A stretch of 64,000 nucleotides of DNA from JBDXHU01 sp039989475 (GCA_039989475.1 JBDXHU010000009.1:682001-746000), one strand, 5' to 3'; counted from the stretch's first letter, positions 23,321 to 32,758 are shown. Program-made: numbers and translations. The notes: a model not told the origin generated them from the letters alone.

Positions 23321-24094
23321 ATGGAAATCGTCGTCATATCATGCGCCGCCCTGCTCGCCTCCGCCCTGACACTGTTTTCCGGATTTGGGCTCGGCACCTT
23401 GCTGATGCCGGTGGTCGCCATCTTCTTCCCGGTGGAGTTGGCCATTGCCATCACCGCGATGGTGCACCTCGCCAACAACCTGTTCAAAATCGGCTTACTG
23501 GGCAGGCACGCTAACCGGGCTGTACTGCTACGTTTTGGCTTGCCCGCGGTTGGCTTTGCCTTTCTGGGTGCGCTCACCCTGGGCTGGCTGTCAGGCACGC
23601 CCGCGGTGTTTGAGTATGCAGCCTTTGGCAAGCAGCTAGCGGTGGCGCCAGTGAAACTCGTGGTCGGCATCCTGATCCTGAGCTTCGTCATACTGGAGCT
23701 CTCGCCAGGCTTCTCATCCATTGCCCTGGATAGAAAGTTTCAGCCGTTTGGCGGCGCTGTCAGTGGTTTCTTCGGGGGCTTGTCGGGCCATCAAGGCGCC
23801 TTCAGAAGCATGTTTTTGCTGAAAGCCGGATTGAGCAAGGAAGAGTTTGTCGCCACCAGCGCCATGCTCGCGGTCATGGTCGATATGGCCAGGATGTCGA
23901 TCTACGGCGCAGATATTGCGAACCAGCCGGGCAGCATCCAGTGGTCACTGGTCATCGCGGCATCGCTGTCGGCCTTTGCCGGTGCCTATATTGGCTCGCG
24001 ACTGATCAAGAAAATTACCATCCGTTTTATACAGCTTACCGTTTCGCTACTACTGGTGGTGGTGTCCGTCGGGCTGATTTCAGGTTTGCTGTGA
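23321..24094 (+). CDS. TSUP (TauE/SafE) family membrane permease
   Basis: 257 residues, almost wholly hydrophobic, about eight membrane helices in two related halves. The first half has LTLFSGFGLGTLLMPVVAIF and the second GGAVSGFFGGLSGHQGAFRS, the paired glycine-rich loops of the TauE/SafE sulfite and organosulfonate exporter family. It would work in the inner membrane, exporting a small anion such as sulfite or a sulfonate; the substrate is not evident. It stands alone, with a 177-base upstream gap and unrelated neighbours. Base use is that of the core genome. Confidence 0.88.
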   Translation: MEIVVISCAALLASALTLFSGFGLGTLLMPVVAIFFPVELAIAITAMVHLANNLFKIGLLGRHANRAVLLRFGLPAVGFAFLGALTLGWLSGTPAVFEYAAFGKQLAVAPVKLVVGILILSFVILELSPGFSSIALDRKFQPFGGAVSGFFGGLSGHQGAFRSMFLLKAGLSKEEFVATSAMLAVMVDMARMSIYGADIANQPGSIQWSLVIAASLSAFAGAYIGSRLIKKITIRFIQLTVSLLLVVVSVGLISGLL

Positions 24095-24344
24095 TGGCCG
24101 GAGGTAGAAACAGAGGGCAGAAACAGCCGTGTGTGCGCTAAAAACGCCGGCCCGGCAGGGCGCAGCCAACAAAGTATAAACGCTATTCAGCCCCCCTGGC
24201 ACGCTTGTAGAGAGCCAAGAAGGCTGTCATATTAGTTTTGGGGACTGGCATACCGGGTTTTATGCTAGCGCAGGCAAGGCCTCTCAAAGACCGGGTGGCT
24301 TGCCATGAGTGAAACTTATAAGACAGATACTTGCGGGTAGACCT

Positions 24345-24845
24345 ATGACGACCAAACGCACACAGGTGATGATCAAGGGTGAGTTTCAGCAGCGTCTGAT
24401 TATGAATACGCTGTTGATTACGCTGATTACACTGAACCTGATCATTCTAATGGCCTTCGCGCTGGACAATATGTTCGGCTCGACCGATTCCTATTTCAAT
24501 GTCTTCAACATCTCGGTTGCCTTACTCGAATTGGTGGCCGTGGTGATCGTGTATTTCATTGGCCGCAAAATCAGCTTCCAGATCGCCGGGCCCTTGTACG
24601 CCATGGAGCGCACCCTGTATGAAATGGAGGAAGGCAACCTGGGTATGTCGCTGAAGCTGAGACCAGGCGATGAGTTTTCCGATCTCGCCCTCGCCGTCAA
24701 CGAGGTACTAACCACCTATCGCCAGCGCGTGGGTCGAATCCAGGAGATCGCCGGCACCGGCGGTGAACTATCGCCACAGGAAATACGCGATTTGCGCCTG
24801 GAGCTCAGGTTTTTCAACACGGCCAGCGCACCACCTTCCAGTTAA
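24345..24845 (+). CDS. Two-pass membrane protein with HAMP domain
   Basis: About 166 residues. Two membrane segments (LLITLITLNLIILMAFAL, about 24-41, and VALLELVAVVIVYFIGRKI, about 57-75) flank a short external loop. They are followed by a HAMP-type segment (IAGPLYAMERTLYEMEEGNL, then PGDEFSDLALAVNEV) and a short tail. There is no receiver, kinase or chemotaxis signalling domain, so it is either a HAMP-only adaptor or a modulator of another receptor. The ATG at 24345 is preferred over an earlier frame opening at 24309. The stop overlaps by four bases the convergent pilin gene. The 250-base upstream gap contains a GGCAAG...CTTGCC hairpin near 24272-24305. Confidence 0.75.
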   Translation: MTTKRTQVMIKGEFQQRLIMNTLLITLITLNLIILMAFALDNMFGSTDSYFNVFNISVALLELVAVVIVYFIGRKISFQIAGPLYAMERTLYEMEEGNLGMSLKLRPGDEFSDLALAVNEVLTTYRQRVGRIQEIAGTGGELSPQEIRDLRLELRFFNTASAPPSS

Positions 24846-25339
24846 CGCCGGCAGGTGGAGGGTCGGTATTTATTAGGCATGGAGCCGCCCGACGAACAGT
24901 CCCAACTCAGGTAACCGTTGCTCTCTGTGGCGTTGAATACCAGGGTTTCCCAGCCATCCAGCTCAGGAATTTCCTGGGTGTTGTAAACCAGGATAATGGT
25001 CGCATCAATGCTGCCAAAGCTGCCGACGATCAGCTTGAAGTTGAATTTTCCATCCTGGAAGCCCCAATACTCCTGCATACCAATATCGGTATTGTTCCTC
25101 GGCAGGCGGGCGTTGATCGCGTAGTACTCGGCGATATTGGTCTTGGCCTGCTGCACCAGCGCAAAATCCCGCGTCACCTGCGTGCGCACCTGATAATCCT
25201 TGTAGGCGGGCAAACCCACCATGACCAGCAGGGAGACGATAAACATCGCTACCAGCAGTTCAAGCATGGTCAGTCCGCGCTGACGGATGCGGCTGCCGGC
25301 AAGTTGCCTGCGCCGCCTGTGGGTACTGAGGGCCATCAT
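24842..25339 (-). CDS. Type IV pilin-like protein
   Basis: 165 residues with a type III prepilin leader: a basic leader ending RQRG, then LTMLELLVAMFIVSLLVMVG, where Glu is the fifth mature residue as required for pilus assembly. The mature N-terminal helix is followed by a globular part with a Cys pair near the C terminus (DCSSGG ... STCRR), the usual D-loop disulfide. The long leader (22 residues, starting MMAL) may mean that translation starts later. The prepilin peptidase and pilus machinery are not in the window. It is most like PilA/PilE major or minor pilins. Confidence 0.85.
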   Translation of the reverse strand: MMALSTHRRRRQLAGSRIRQRGLTMLELLVAMFIVSLLVMVGLPAYKDYQVRTQVTRDFALVQQAKTNIAEYYAINARLPRNNTDIGMQEYWGFQDGKFNFKLIVGSFGSIDATIILVYNTQEIPELDGWETLVFNATESNGYLSWDCSSGGSMPNKYRPSTCRR

Positions 25340-25492
25340 GGCGCCATCATACCCGAAGTGACGGTAATCGTCCGAGAACTACCTCGCAAAGCCATGCTCT
25401 ATACTGGTTACATGCCGAAAACGGCAGTGACACATGAAATCCTGTAATGCATGCAACATAATAGCCTGCACACAGGCAGGAACGGACCAGCA

Positions 25493-25870
25493 GTGAACAA
25501 GGACTCCTACTCAGTCAGCCAGGCTGAAGGCATCACCACGGTGGTATTTCAGCGCAACCCCGACAGCGCCCAGCTACTCCAGGCCTATGAGGGCTTGGCG
25601 CAGCTGGAGGATAATCTTTTGCGCCTGTGGGATTTCAGGGACGTCGAGTTGTTTGTGTCCACCGCCGAGGTACGTGACTTCGCCGAGCATGCCAATAAGA
25701 CCGGCCCGGCTGACGCCCGGGTTGCCATCCTGGTGGCCAGCGACATTGCCTACGGCGCATCCCGTATACTCATGGCCTACCGGGAAAGGGACGCCGTGGA
25801 ACTAGCGGTCTTTCGTGATTACGACAAAGCCATGGATTGGTTGAAAAACCAGGGGGAACACGATGAATAA
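25493..25870 (+). CDS. STAS/SpoIIAA-like small protein
   Basis: About 125 residues from a GTG preceded by AGGA ten bases upstream; an ATG 14 codons earlier (25451) is the alternative. The pattern, with short strands, a 'LLRLWDFRDVELFVS' turn, 'DARVAILVASDIAYGASRIL' and a final 'FRDYDKAMDWLKN' helix, matches small bacterial proteins of the SpoIIAA/STAS-like kind. A related protein is at 49728-50093 (shared 'RVALVA' strand and the ending AVEWIQS versus AMDWLKN). Function unknown; possibly a protein-interaction module. The stop overlaps the next gene by eight bases. Confidence 0.65.
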   Translation: MNKDSYSVSQAEGITTVVFQRNPDSAQLLQAYEGLAQLEDNLLRLWDFRDVELFVSTAEVRDFAEHANKTGPADARVAILVASDIAYGASRILMAYRERDAVELAVFRDYDKAMDWLKNQGEHDE

Positions 25871-26387
25871 AATGCTACTGGCCTGTGCCTGTGTACTGCT
25901 GAGCCTGCAGGTATTCGCTGCCGAGCCGGCGACACAAACAGAGACGGAAACGGAGACAAGTGCAAAGCGGGCGCTGGTTGAGCGCTTGCTGGACCAGACC
26001 GGCCAGTCGGCTGCGACCATCGGCCAGCAGTATGCCGACCTGTTTATTCAGCAGCTGACCATGATCTTAAAGCAGGGCAATCCGAACATAGACCCCCGCG
26101 CCTTTAACATCCTGCAAGAGGAGGTGCGCACTGTCATCCAGGAGGAATTTGTGAATAACAGCCGACTCTCCGACGTGATGTACCCGATCTATACAGCGCA
26201 CTTCAGCACCGAAGACCTGCAGCAGATGATTGCCTTCAATGAAACCCGGCTGGGCAAAAAGCTGATCAAGGTAATGCCCCTCGTCACCCAGGAGAGCATG
26301 GTGGCCGGCCAGGAGTTTGGCGAGATGCTGGGCCCGATGATCCAGGATCGCCTGGTCAAGCGCTTCGAGGAAGAAGGTATCCAGTAG
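25863..26387 (+). CDS. DUF2059-family periplasmic protein
   Basis: 174 residues with a signal peptide (MNKMLLACACVLLSLQVFAA), a Thr/Glu-rich linker (TQTETETETS) and a helical domain of the DUF2059 type (RALVERLLDQTGQSAATI near the start; YTAHFSTEDLQQMIAFNETR and LGKKLIKVMPLVTQESM later). Family members are small periplasmic proteins of unknown role. It starts inside the end of the preceding STAS-like gene (overlap of eight bases), so the two are translated from one message. It converges with the leucine dehydrogenase. Confidence 0.82.
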   Translation: MNKMLLACACVLLSLQVFAAEPATQTETETETSAKRALVERLLDQTGQSAATIGQQYADLFIQQLTMILKQGNPNIDPRAFNILQEEVRTVIQEEFVNNSRLSDVMYPIYTAHFSTEDLQQMIAFNETRLGKKLIKVMPLVTQESMVAGQEFGEMLGPMIQDRLVKRFEEEGIQ

Positions 26388-26446
26388 CGGAGTGCCGCAG
26401 CGGCCCCGCTAAACTAGGAGTAAGCCAGGACGAAACCCGAAAAAAC

Positions 26447-27520
26447 CTAGAAGGCAGCAAGCCTGAATGCATCCTCGTCCGCCGCCGAGGCCAGGTATTC
26501 TTCCGCCAGCTCCTCAGCAACAAGATGCGGTGAAAGACCGGCACGATCAGAGCGGTACAGAATTTCCTGCAGGTTGGCCTGGATGCGATCAACATGCTCT
26601 TTCATCACGGCGGTGCTACTGCCGATACGCTGGTGATACACATCAATGATGCCGCCGGCATTAATCAGGAAATCCGGGCAATAGAGAATGCCGCGATCCC
26701 ACAGGTGGTCGGCCTGGGTCTCATCCGCCAGCTGGTTATTAGCCGCGCCGGCAACAATGCCCACGCGCAGTGCATCGATGCTCTGGTGGTTTAACACCGC
26801 ACCCATCGCACAGGGCGCAAACACATCGGCTTCGAAGGAAAGAATATCCGCAGTGTCCACCACCTCAATACCATGGGCATCCACGGCCCGTTTCAGGTTG
26901 TCGGCATTCACATCAGCACCGTAGACGATGGCGCCATCGGCCACCAACTTGCCGGCCAGGTGAAAGCCCACATTGCCCAGGCCCTGTATCGCAACCCGCA
27001 GCCCGCGCATGGAATCAGCGCCGAGCCGGTATTGCACCGCGGTGCGAATACCCAGGTACACGCCGTAAGCCGTGCTGGGCGATGGGTCACCACCGTGCTT
27101 GGCACCTTCCTGCAAACCACTGACGTGGGGGGTCCGGGTAGACATGACCTTGATGTCGGCCACACCGGTGCCGGAATCCTCGGCGGCGACGTAGCGCCCG
27201 CCCAGGCTATTGATGAAATCACCCATGGCCTCGAGCAAGGCCGTGCTCTTGTGCTCGCGAGGATCACCGATGATCACCGACTTACCGCCACCGAAGGGCA
27301 GGCCGGCCAGCGCTGACTTGTAGGTCATGCCGCGAGACAGGCGCAACACATCGCGCAGGGCTTCTTCATCACTGGCATAGGGGAACATACGACAACCGCC
27401 GACCGCCGGGCCGAGCTGTGTATTGTGGACGGCAATAATGGCTTTCAGGCCAGAGTCGCGATCCGCAGCAAAGGCTACATGCTCATGGTGATCAAATGCT
27501 GCATTGTCGAAGACGCTCAT
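26447..27520 (-). CDS. ldh: Leucine (branched-chain amino acid) dehydrogenase
   Basis: 357 residues of the Glu/Leu/Phe/Val dehydrogenase family at the length of leucine dehydrogenases. The catalytic Lys block MTYKSALAGLPFGGGKSVI lies at about 65-83 and the Rossmann loop IQGLGNVGFHLAG at about 178-190; PDFLINAGGIIDVY is near the C terminus. It oxidatively deaminates leucine, valine or isoleucine with NAD+ to the 2-oxo acid and ammonia. It follows the indolepyruvate ferredoxin oxidoreductase gene by two bases, so the pair could pass 2-oxo acids straight to oxidative decarboxylation. The divergent Lrp-type regulator is the likely controller. Which amino acid is preferred cannot be read from the sequence. 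Confidence 0.88.
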   Translation of the reverse strand: MSVFDNAAFDHHEHVAFAADRDSGLKAIIAVHNTQLGPAVGGCRMFPYASDEEALRDVLRLSRGMTYKSALAGLPFGGGKSVIIGDPREHKSTALLEAMGDFINSLGGRYVAAEDSGTGVADIKVMSTRTPHVSGLQEGAKHGGDPSPSTAYGVYLGIRTAVQYRLGADSMRGLRVAIQGLGNVGFHLAGKLVADGAIVYGADVNADNLKRAVDAHGIEVVDTADILSFEADVFAPCAMGAVLNHQSIDALRVGIVAGAANNQLADETQADHLWDRGILYCPDFLINAGGIIDVYHQRIGSSTAVMKEHVDRIQANLQEILYRSDRAGLSPHLVAEELAEEYLASAADEDAFRLAAF

Positions 27521-27522
27521 TG

Positions 27523-30500
27523 TCAGGCTACCTTTTCTACAAATTTCACCACGTTCTCGCCGCGGTATTGAGTCAGAAGATTGTCACGCTGCAATTGCAG
27601 CTTGTCCCGGTTCTGGTCTTTCACATGGCCAAAGCCGCGCAGCTGCAGGGGCAGCTCGGCAATCTGCACTGCCATCGCGTAGTTGCCCTTATCCAGGCCT
27701 GCCAATATATCGCCCAGCAGGGCCTCGTAATCCGCAATGTCCTGGCGTTCCTGTTTGCGCTCAGCAGTCATGCCGAACACGTCCAGTGGCGTACCGCGCA
27801 AGAAACGGAACTTCGCCAGCAAGGCAAACAGGTGCAGGGTCCAGGCCGGGAACTCACGTTTGATCAAATGACCGGTGACCGGATCCTTGCGCGACAGCAG
27901 CGGTGGCGCCAGGTGGAAGCGCAATTTGAAATCGCCGCTAAACTGGGCCTTGAGCGTGTTCAGGAAATCACCGTCGCTATACAGGCGTGCCACCTCGTAC
28001 TCGTCCTTATAGGCCATCAACTTGTACAGGCTCTTGGCCACGGCCTGGGTCAGGGCCCTGGACTCGTCCTTGTCCTGGTCGCGCACCTGGGTAACCACTT
28101 GCGTATAGCGCTGGGCATAGGTCGCACCCTGGTAATCGACCAGGCGACGGCTGCGGTCGGAGATCAAGTCTTCCAGGCTTGGCGGGACCGGCGCCTGCAG
28201 GGCTTTTTCCGCCAGCGCCTGTACGCGCTCGGGTTGGTGCGCAGCACGGCGTCCCCAGAGGAAGGCCTGCTTGTTGAAATCAACCGCAACACCATTGAGT
28301 TCAATGGCACGCTCCAGCGCCTGCCAACTGACCGGCAACAGGCCACGCTGGAAGGCAAAGCCCAACAGGAACAGGTTGCTGGCAATGGAATCGCCCAGCA
28401 ACTCTGTGGCAATCGCCGTGGAATTAATAAAGTGGCTGCTGTCCGCGCCGACTTCCTCGCGGATAGTTTGCTGCATCTCCGCGGTGTGGAAACGGGCGTC
28501 CGGGTCCAGCACAAATGCCGCGGTAGGCACTTCCGCGCTATTGATCACAGCGTTGGAGCGTTGCAGGTTAACTTTACCCAGGGACTCATAGCTGGCGGCA
28601 ACCGCCAGGTCACAGCCTACCAACAGGTCTGCCTCGCCGGCGGGAATACGCACGGCCTTGATATCTTCCTGATTGCGCGCCACACGCACGTGGCTGACCA
28701 CGGCACCAAACTTCTGCGCCAGACCGGTCTGGTTCATGGTCGCGCAACCCTTGCCCTCAACGTGGGCGGCCATGGCCACCAGCGCAGTCACGGTTAACAC
28801 GCCGGTACCACCAACACCTGTAACCACCGCGTTCCAGGGCTTGTCCAGATCGCACAGCTCCGGTTCCGGCAAGGGATCAAAGACCACCTCATCGGCCGCC
28901 GCACCGCCGCCGCGGGTTTTCACCAGCTCACCACCGTGCACGGTAACGAAGCTGGGGCAAAAGCCCTTCACGCAGCTGAAATCCTTGTTGCAGGCGCTCT
29001 GGTCAATCTGGCGCTTGCGACCCAATGCTGTTTCCTTGGGCAACACCGACAGGCAATTGGAGGCCTTGCTGCAATCGCCACAGCCCTCGCAGACCGCGTC
29101 GTTAATGAAGGCACGCTTGGCGATATCCTCCATGATGCCCTTCTTGCGTCGGCGCCGCTTCTCTGCCGCACAGGTCTGCACATAGACAATGACCGACACG
29201 CCTTCAAACTCGCGCAGTTCGCGCTGCAGTGCATCCATCTCGTCGCGATGATGCAGGCTGTAGCCGGGAATCGCATTGAAGCGACCCTGCCAGGTGCCGG
29301 GCTCATCGCTGACCAGGGCAATGCGCTTGACGCCCTCGCCACGCAACTGGTGCACCAGGTCTTCCACGGATAACTCACCGTCGATAGGCTGGCCGCCGGT
29401 CATGGCCACCGCGTCGTTATAGAGGATCTTGTAGGTGATGTTTACCTTGGCCGACTGGGCGGCGCGAATCGCCAGTATGCCCGAGTGGAAATAGGTGCCG
29501 TCGCCCAGGTTCTGGAACACGTGCTTGCTGTCGGTAAACGGTGCCTGGCCAATCCAGGCCACACCCTCGCCACCCATCTGGGAAAAGGTATGGGTCTCCC
29601 GATCCGGCATCCAGGTGGCCATGTAGTGGCAACCGATACCGCCCATGGCACGACTGCCATCGGGTACCTTGGTAGACGTATTGTGCGGGCAACCGGAACA
29701 GAAGTGTGGGGTACGCTCGGCAACATACCGCGGCCGTGCCAGTGATTGCTCCTTGCGCTCCAGGAAGTCCAGGCGTGCCTTGATAGTTTCAGACTGGTGG
29801 AAGCGCTCAATACGCCCGGCGATGGCCCTGGCCACCATGGCCGGTGTCAGCTCACCCAGGTTGGGCAGCAAGTCGCGGCCCTGCTCATCGAACTCACCGA
29901 TCACACGCGGCCGCTCGGCTACCGGATAGTTGTAGAGCTGCCCGGTCAACTGGTCTTCAATAATGGAACGCTTTTCCTCGACGACGAGGATCTCTTCCAG
30001 GCCTCGGGCAAACTCGTTGGTGCCAACAGGCTCCAGTGGCCAGCTCATGCCCACCTTGTGCACACGCAGTCCGATCTGGGCTGCCAGCGCATCGTCAATG
30101 CCGAGATCCTCCAGCGCCTGCATCACATCCAGGTAGGCCTTACCGGTCGTGATAATGCCAAAGCGCGGCTGCGGACTATCCAGCACGGTGCGGTTGAGGC
30201 CATTGGCACGGGCGAAGGCCCGCGCCGCGTAGATCTTGTACTTGTTCAGCCGCAACTCCTGCTCCAGCGGCTTGTCCGGCCAGCGCGCGTGAACACCGTC
30301 GGCCGGTAACTCGAAGTCCTCGGGTATGACGATATTGATGCGGGCGGGATCGACCTCGGCGGAAATGGCGGAATCCATATTCTCGGTGATGGCTTTCAAT
30401 GCCACCCAGCAACCGCTGTAGCGCGACAACTCCCAGCCGTAGATGCCCAGGTCCAGTACTTCCTGCACATTGGACGGGTTCAGCACCGGGATGGAGGCAC

Positions 30501-31008
30501 CGATGAACATGTGCTCAGACTGGTGTGGCAGGGTCGAGGATTTACAGGCGTGGTCATCGCCGGCCACCGCCAGCACACCGCCATAGCGCGATGTTCCAAA
30601 GGCATTGGCGTGCTTGATCACATCCATGCTGCGGTCAACGCCCGGCCCCTTGCCATACCACATACCGAAGACGCCATCGTAGCGCGCACCTTCAAACAGG
30701 TTGGTCTGCTGACTGCCCCACACGGCGGTGGCGGCCAGGTCCTCGTTGATGCCGGCCTGGAAGTGGATATTGTGCTGTTCCAGCCAGGGCTTGGCTCGCC
30801 ACATGGACTGGTCGACAGTCCCCAGGGGCGAACCGCGATAGCCGGAAATAAAGGCCGCGGTGTTCAGGCCCCGGCTGAGATCGCGCTGGTGTTGCAGCAT
30901 GGGCAGGCGCACCAGCGCCTCAATACCGGTCATGTAGGCACGCGCTGTATCCAACGCATATTTGTCGTCGAGAGAGACTTGCTTCAATACGGGTGTGTGC
31001 GTTGCCAT
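27523..31008 (-). CDS. Indolepyruvate (2-oxoacid) ferredoxin oxidoreductase, fused
   Basis: About 1161 residues, the long fused form of indolepyruvate ferredoxin oxidoreductase. The N-terminal half carries pyruvate-ferredoxin-type domains (AAFISGYRGSPLG, AGINEDLAATAVWGSQQ and DDHACKSSTLPHQSE). The middle has HFCSGCPHNTS and the thiamine-diphosphate region (GGIGCHYMATWM, GEGVAWIGQAPF), then iron-sulfur cysteines (CEGCGDCSKASNCLSV). A gamma-type domain (VVTGVGGTGVLTVTALVAMA) and a C-terminal helical part follow. It decarboxylates aryl or branched 2-oxo acids to acyl-CoA with ferredoxin as electron acceptor. I use the ATG at 31008 rather than one five codons upstream. The operon with leucine dehydrogenase suggests amino-acid breakdown. 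Confidence 0.9.
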   Translation of the reverse strand: MATHTPVLKQVSLDDKYALDTARAYMTGIEALVRLPMLQHQRDLSRGLNTAAFISGYRGSPLGTVDQSMWRAKPWLEQHNIHFQAGINEDLAATAVWGSQQTNLFEGARYDGVFGMWYGKGPGVDRSMDVIKHANAFGTSRYGGVLAVAGDDHACKSSTLPHQSEHMFIGASIPVLNPSNVQEVLDLGIYGWELSRYSGCWVALKAITENMDSAISAEVDPARINIVIPEDFELPADGVHARWPDKPLEQELRLNKYKIYAARAFARANGLNRTVLDSPQPRFGIITTGKAYLDVMQALEDLGIDDALAAQIGLRVHKVGMSWPLEPVGTNEFARGLEEILVVEEKRSIIEDQLTGQLYNYPVAERPRVIGEFDEQGRDLLPNLGELTPAMVARAIAGRIERFHQSETIKARLDFLERKEQSLARPRYVAERTPHFCSGCPHNTSTKVPDGSRAMGGIGCHYMATWMPDRETHTFSQMGGEGVAWIGQAPFTDSKHVFQNLGDGTYFHSGILAIRAAQSAKVNITYKILYNDAVAMTGGQPIDGELSVEDLVHQLRGEGVKRIALVSDEPGTWQGRFNAIPGYSLHHRDEMDALQRELREFEGVSVIVYVQTCAAEKRRRRKKGIMEDIAKRAFINDAVCEGCGDCSKASNCLSVLPKETALGRKRQIDQSACNKDFSCVKGFCPSFVTVHGGELVKTRGGGAAADEVVFDPLPEPELCDLDKPWNAVVTGVGGTGVLTVTALVAMAAHVEGKGCATMNQTGLAQKFGAVVSHVRVARNQEDIKAVRIPAGEADLLVGCDLAVAASYESLGKVNLQRSNAVINSAEVPTAAFVLDPDARFHTAEMQQTIREEVGADSSHFINSTAIATELLGDSIASNLFLLGFAFQRGLLPVSWQALERAIELNGVAVDFNKQAFLWGRRAAHQPERVQALAEKALQAPVPPSLEDLISDRSRRLVDYQGATYAQRYTQVVTQVRDQDKDESRALTQAVAKSLYKLMAYKDEYEVARLYSDGDFLNTLKAQFSGDFKLRFHLAPPLLSRKDPVTGHLIKREFPAWTLHLFALLAKFRFLRGTPLDVFGMTAERKQERQDIADYEALLGDILAGLDKGNYAMAVQIAELPLQLRGFGHVKDQNRDKLQLQRDNLLTQYRGENVVKFVEKVA

Positions 31009-31133
31009 AGTCAAACCTGCCATGTGATATTAGTAATCATACTCAGGGGGGGCGAAATTGTTATTTTATTTAGCCCCTTGAGCGGGTATATACTGCATAA
31101 ATTATTCACTTAATGGTTAATAAGAGAATATTT
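31009..31133. promoter_or_regulatory. Divergent AT-rich control region
   Basis: 125 bases between the oxidoreductase and the Lrp-type regulator genes, notably AT-rich (TTGTTATTTTATTT and AAATTATTCACTTAATGG) in an otherwise GC-rich segment. This is typical of a shared promoter and Lrp binding region. Individual boxes cannot be assigned. Confidence 0.5.
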
Positions 31134-31610
31134 ATGCCCGAAAAACTGTCGAATACTGATATAAAGATCCTGCAGCTATTACAGGGTGATTCCAGCATCA
31201 GCACCGGCGCCATCGCCGAGCACCTGAACCTGTCGCAGTCGCCCTGTTGGCGCCGTATCAATCGTATAGAACAGGAAGGCTATATCCGCAAGCGCGTGGC
31301 CTTGCTGGACCGGCGCGCACTGGGCATGGAGGTGGTGGTATTCGCCACCGTCAGCCTCACCGCCAATGGCCGCCAGAACCTGGAGGCCTTTGAAAACGAG
31401 ATCGTGCGCTACCCGGAAGTGATGGAGTGCTACACGATGGCGGGTATCTGGGATTACATGCTGAAAGTGGTGACCCGCGACATCTCCCACTACGAGGACT
31501 TCGTGCGCAACACACTGACCACCAGCCCCTCCATTCGCGAGTTGCATTCGCACATGGCCGTTACCGAGATCAAGAACAGCACCGAGCTGCCGCTGGAGAC
31601 GCAGCTATAA
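31134..31610 (+). CDS. Lrp/AsnC-family transcriptional regulator
   Basis: About 158 residues: an N-terminal helix-turn-helix (LSNTDIKILQLLQGDSSIST, then LNLSQSPCWRRINRIEQEGY) and a C-terminal RAM ligand-binding domain (GMEVVVFATVSLTANG, YPEVMECYTMAGIWDYML, and VTRDISHYEDFV). Such proteins bind amino acids and activate or repress their metabolism. It is divergent from the branched-chain dehydrogenase and 2-oxoacid oxidoreductase operon and overlaps the following aminotransferase (TAATG), so it may control both. An in-frame ATG at 31113 would add seven residues. Confidence 0.9.
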   Translation: MPEKLSNTDIKILQLLQGDSSISTGAIAEHLNLSQSPCWRRINRIEQEGYIRKRVALLDRRALGMEVVVFATVSLTANGRQNLEAFENEIVRYPEVMECYTMAGIWDYMLKVVTRDISHYEDFVRNTLTTSPSIRELHSHMAVTEIKNSTELPLETQL

Positions 31611-32758
31611 TGGTTGCCATGCACAGCAAACTTCCCCAGGTTGGCACCACTATTTTTACCGTCATGTCGGCGCTGGCCAACGAGTGCAATGCACTCAATA
31701 TGTCCCAGGGCTTTCCCGATTACGACGGCCCCGAGGCCCTGCGCGAGGCCCTGGGTCGCCACGTCATGGCCGGACACAATCAATACGCGCCCATGGTCGG
31801 CGCCCTGCCCCTGCGCGAGCAAATAGCGGCGAAGCTCGAGCGCTATTACGGGGTGACAGCCAACCCCGATACGGAAATCACCGTGGTACCCGGTGCCACC
31901 GAGGCTATTTACTGCGCGATTACCGCGATTATCCAGCCCGGTGACGAGGCCATCGTCTTCGACCCCAGTTATGACAGCTATGAACCGGCGATCACCCTCA
32001 GCGGTGGCATCACCCGGCATATCCCGCTCAGTGATCCCGGCTTCGGCATAGACTGGCAACAGGTCGAGGACACCATCAATGATCGCACCCGGCTGATCAT
32101 CATCAACTCCCCCCACAACCCCACCGGCGCCATCCTGCGCGACGCCGACCTGCGTCAACTGGAGGCCCTGGCATGCGCACATGACTTGTTCGTGGTCAGC
32201 GACGAGGTCTACGAACACCTGGTGTTTGATGGTGAGTCCCATTGCTCGGTGCTGCAGTATCCTGAGCTGCGTGCACGCAGCGTGGCCGCGTTTTCCTTTG
32301 GCAAGACCTTCCATATCACCGGCTGGAAAACCGGCTACTGTGTGGCGCCTGAAGCGCTGATGGCGGAACTGCGCAAGGTGCACCAGTTTGTCGCCTTTGT
32401 CGCCGTCACCCCCATACAGTTGGCGCTGGCCGACTTTATGGCGGCGGAACCGGATTTCGCCGCCAGCCTGGCAGGCTTCTACCAGGCCAAGCGCGACCTG
32501 TTCTGCGCCGCCCTGGCAGACTCGCGCTTCGCGCTAACACCCAGCGCCGGCACCTATTTCCAACTGCTGGATTACTCCGCCATCAGCGACGAGCAGGACA
32601 CAGAGCTGGCTACGCGCTACACCCGCGAGCATGGTATCGCCTCCATCCCGGTATCGGTGTTCTGCGAATCACCACCGCCGGGCAAGCACCTGCGTTTTTG
32701 CTTCGCCAAGAGCGAGGAGATGTTGTTGCGGGGGGCCGAGATTCTATGCGCAATCTGA
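31610..32758 (+). CDS. ybdL: PLP aminotransferase, methionine/glutamine type
   Basis: 382 residues of fold-type I aminotransferase, closest in recall to E. coli YbdL (methionine aminotransferase) and glutamine transaminase. It has LNMSQGFPDYDGPEALREAL at the start, NQYAPMVGALPLRE, the PHNPTGA block (IINSPHNPTGAILRD), SDEVYEHLVFDG, and the PLP Lys in FSFGKTFHITGWKTGY (about residue 232). It transaminates methionine or the methionine-salvage oxo acid, often with glutamine. The start overlaps the Lrp-type gene stop (TAATG). Its partner is the omega-amidase that starts inside its 3' end, which removes the 2-oxoglutaramate formed from glutamine. Confidence 0.88.
   Translation: MVAMHSKLPQVGTTIFTVMSALANECNALNMSQGFPDYDGPEALREALGRHVMAGHNQYAPMVGALPLREQIAAKLERYYGVTANPDTEITVVPGATEAIYCAITAIIQPGDEAIVFDPSYDSYEPAITLSGGITRHIPLSDPGFGIDWQQVEDTINDRTRLIIINSPHNPTGAILRDADLRQLEALACAHDLFVVSDEVYEHLVFDGESHCSVLQYPELRARSVAAFSFGKTFHITGWKTGYCVAPEALMAELRKVHQFVAFVAVTPIQLALADFMAAEPDFAASLAGFYQAKRDLFCAALADSRFALTPSAGTYFQLLDYSAISDEQDTELATRYTREHGIASIPVSVFCESPPPGKHLRFCFAKSEEMLLRGAEILCAI

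Noticed and set aside
24250..24310. Possible c-di-GMP (GEMM-I) riboswitch
   Set aside because: GGCAAG and CTTGCC resemble parts of the motif, but the conserved GGCAAACC start and the GACGCAAAGCC block are absent.
27496..28797. 433-codon plus-strand open frame
   Set aside because: Antisense to the ferredoxin oxidoreductase gene; GC-rich shadow with low-complexity composition and no motif.
10883..31043. Shared AGTAATCATACT in two control regions (near 10883 and 31032)
   Set aside because: Many identical 12-mer pairs are expected by chance in 64 kb.
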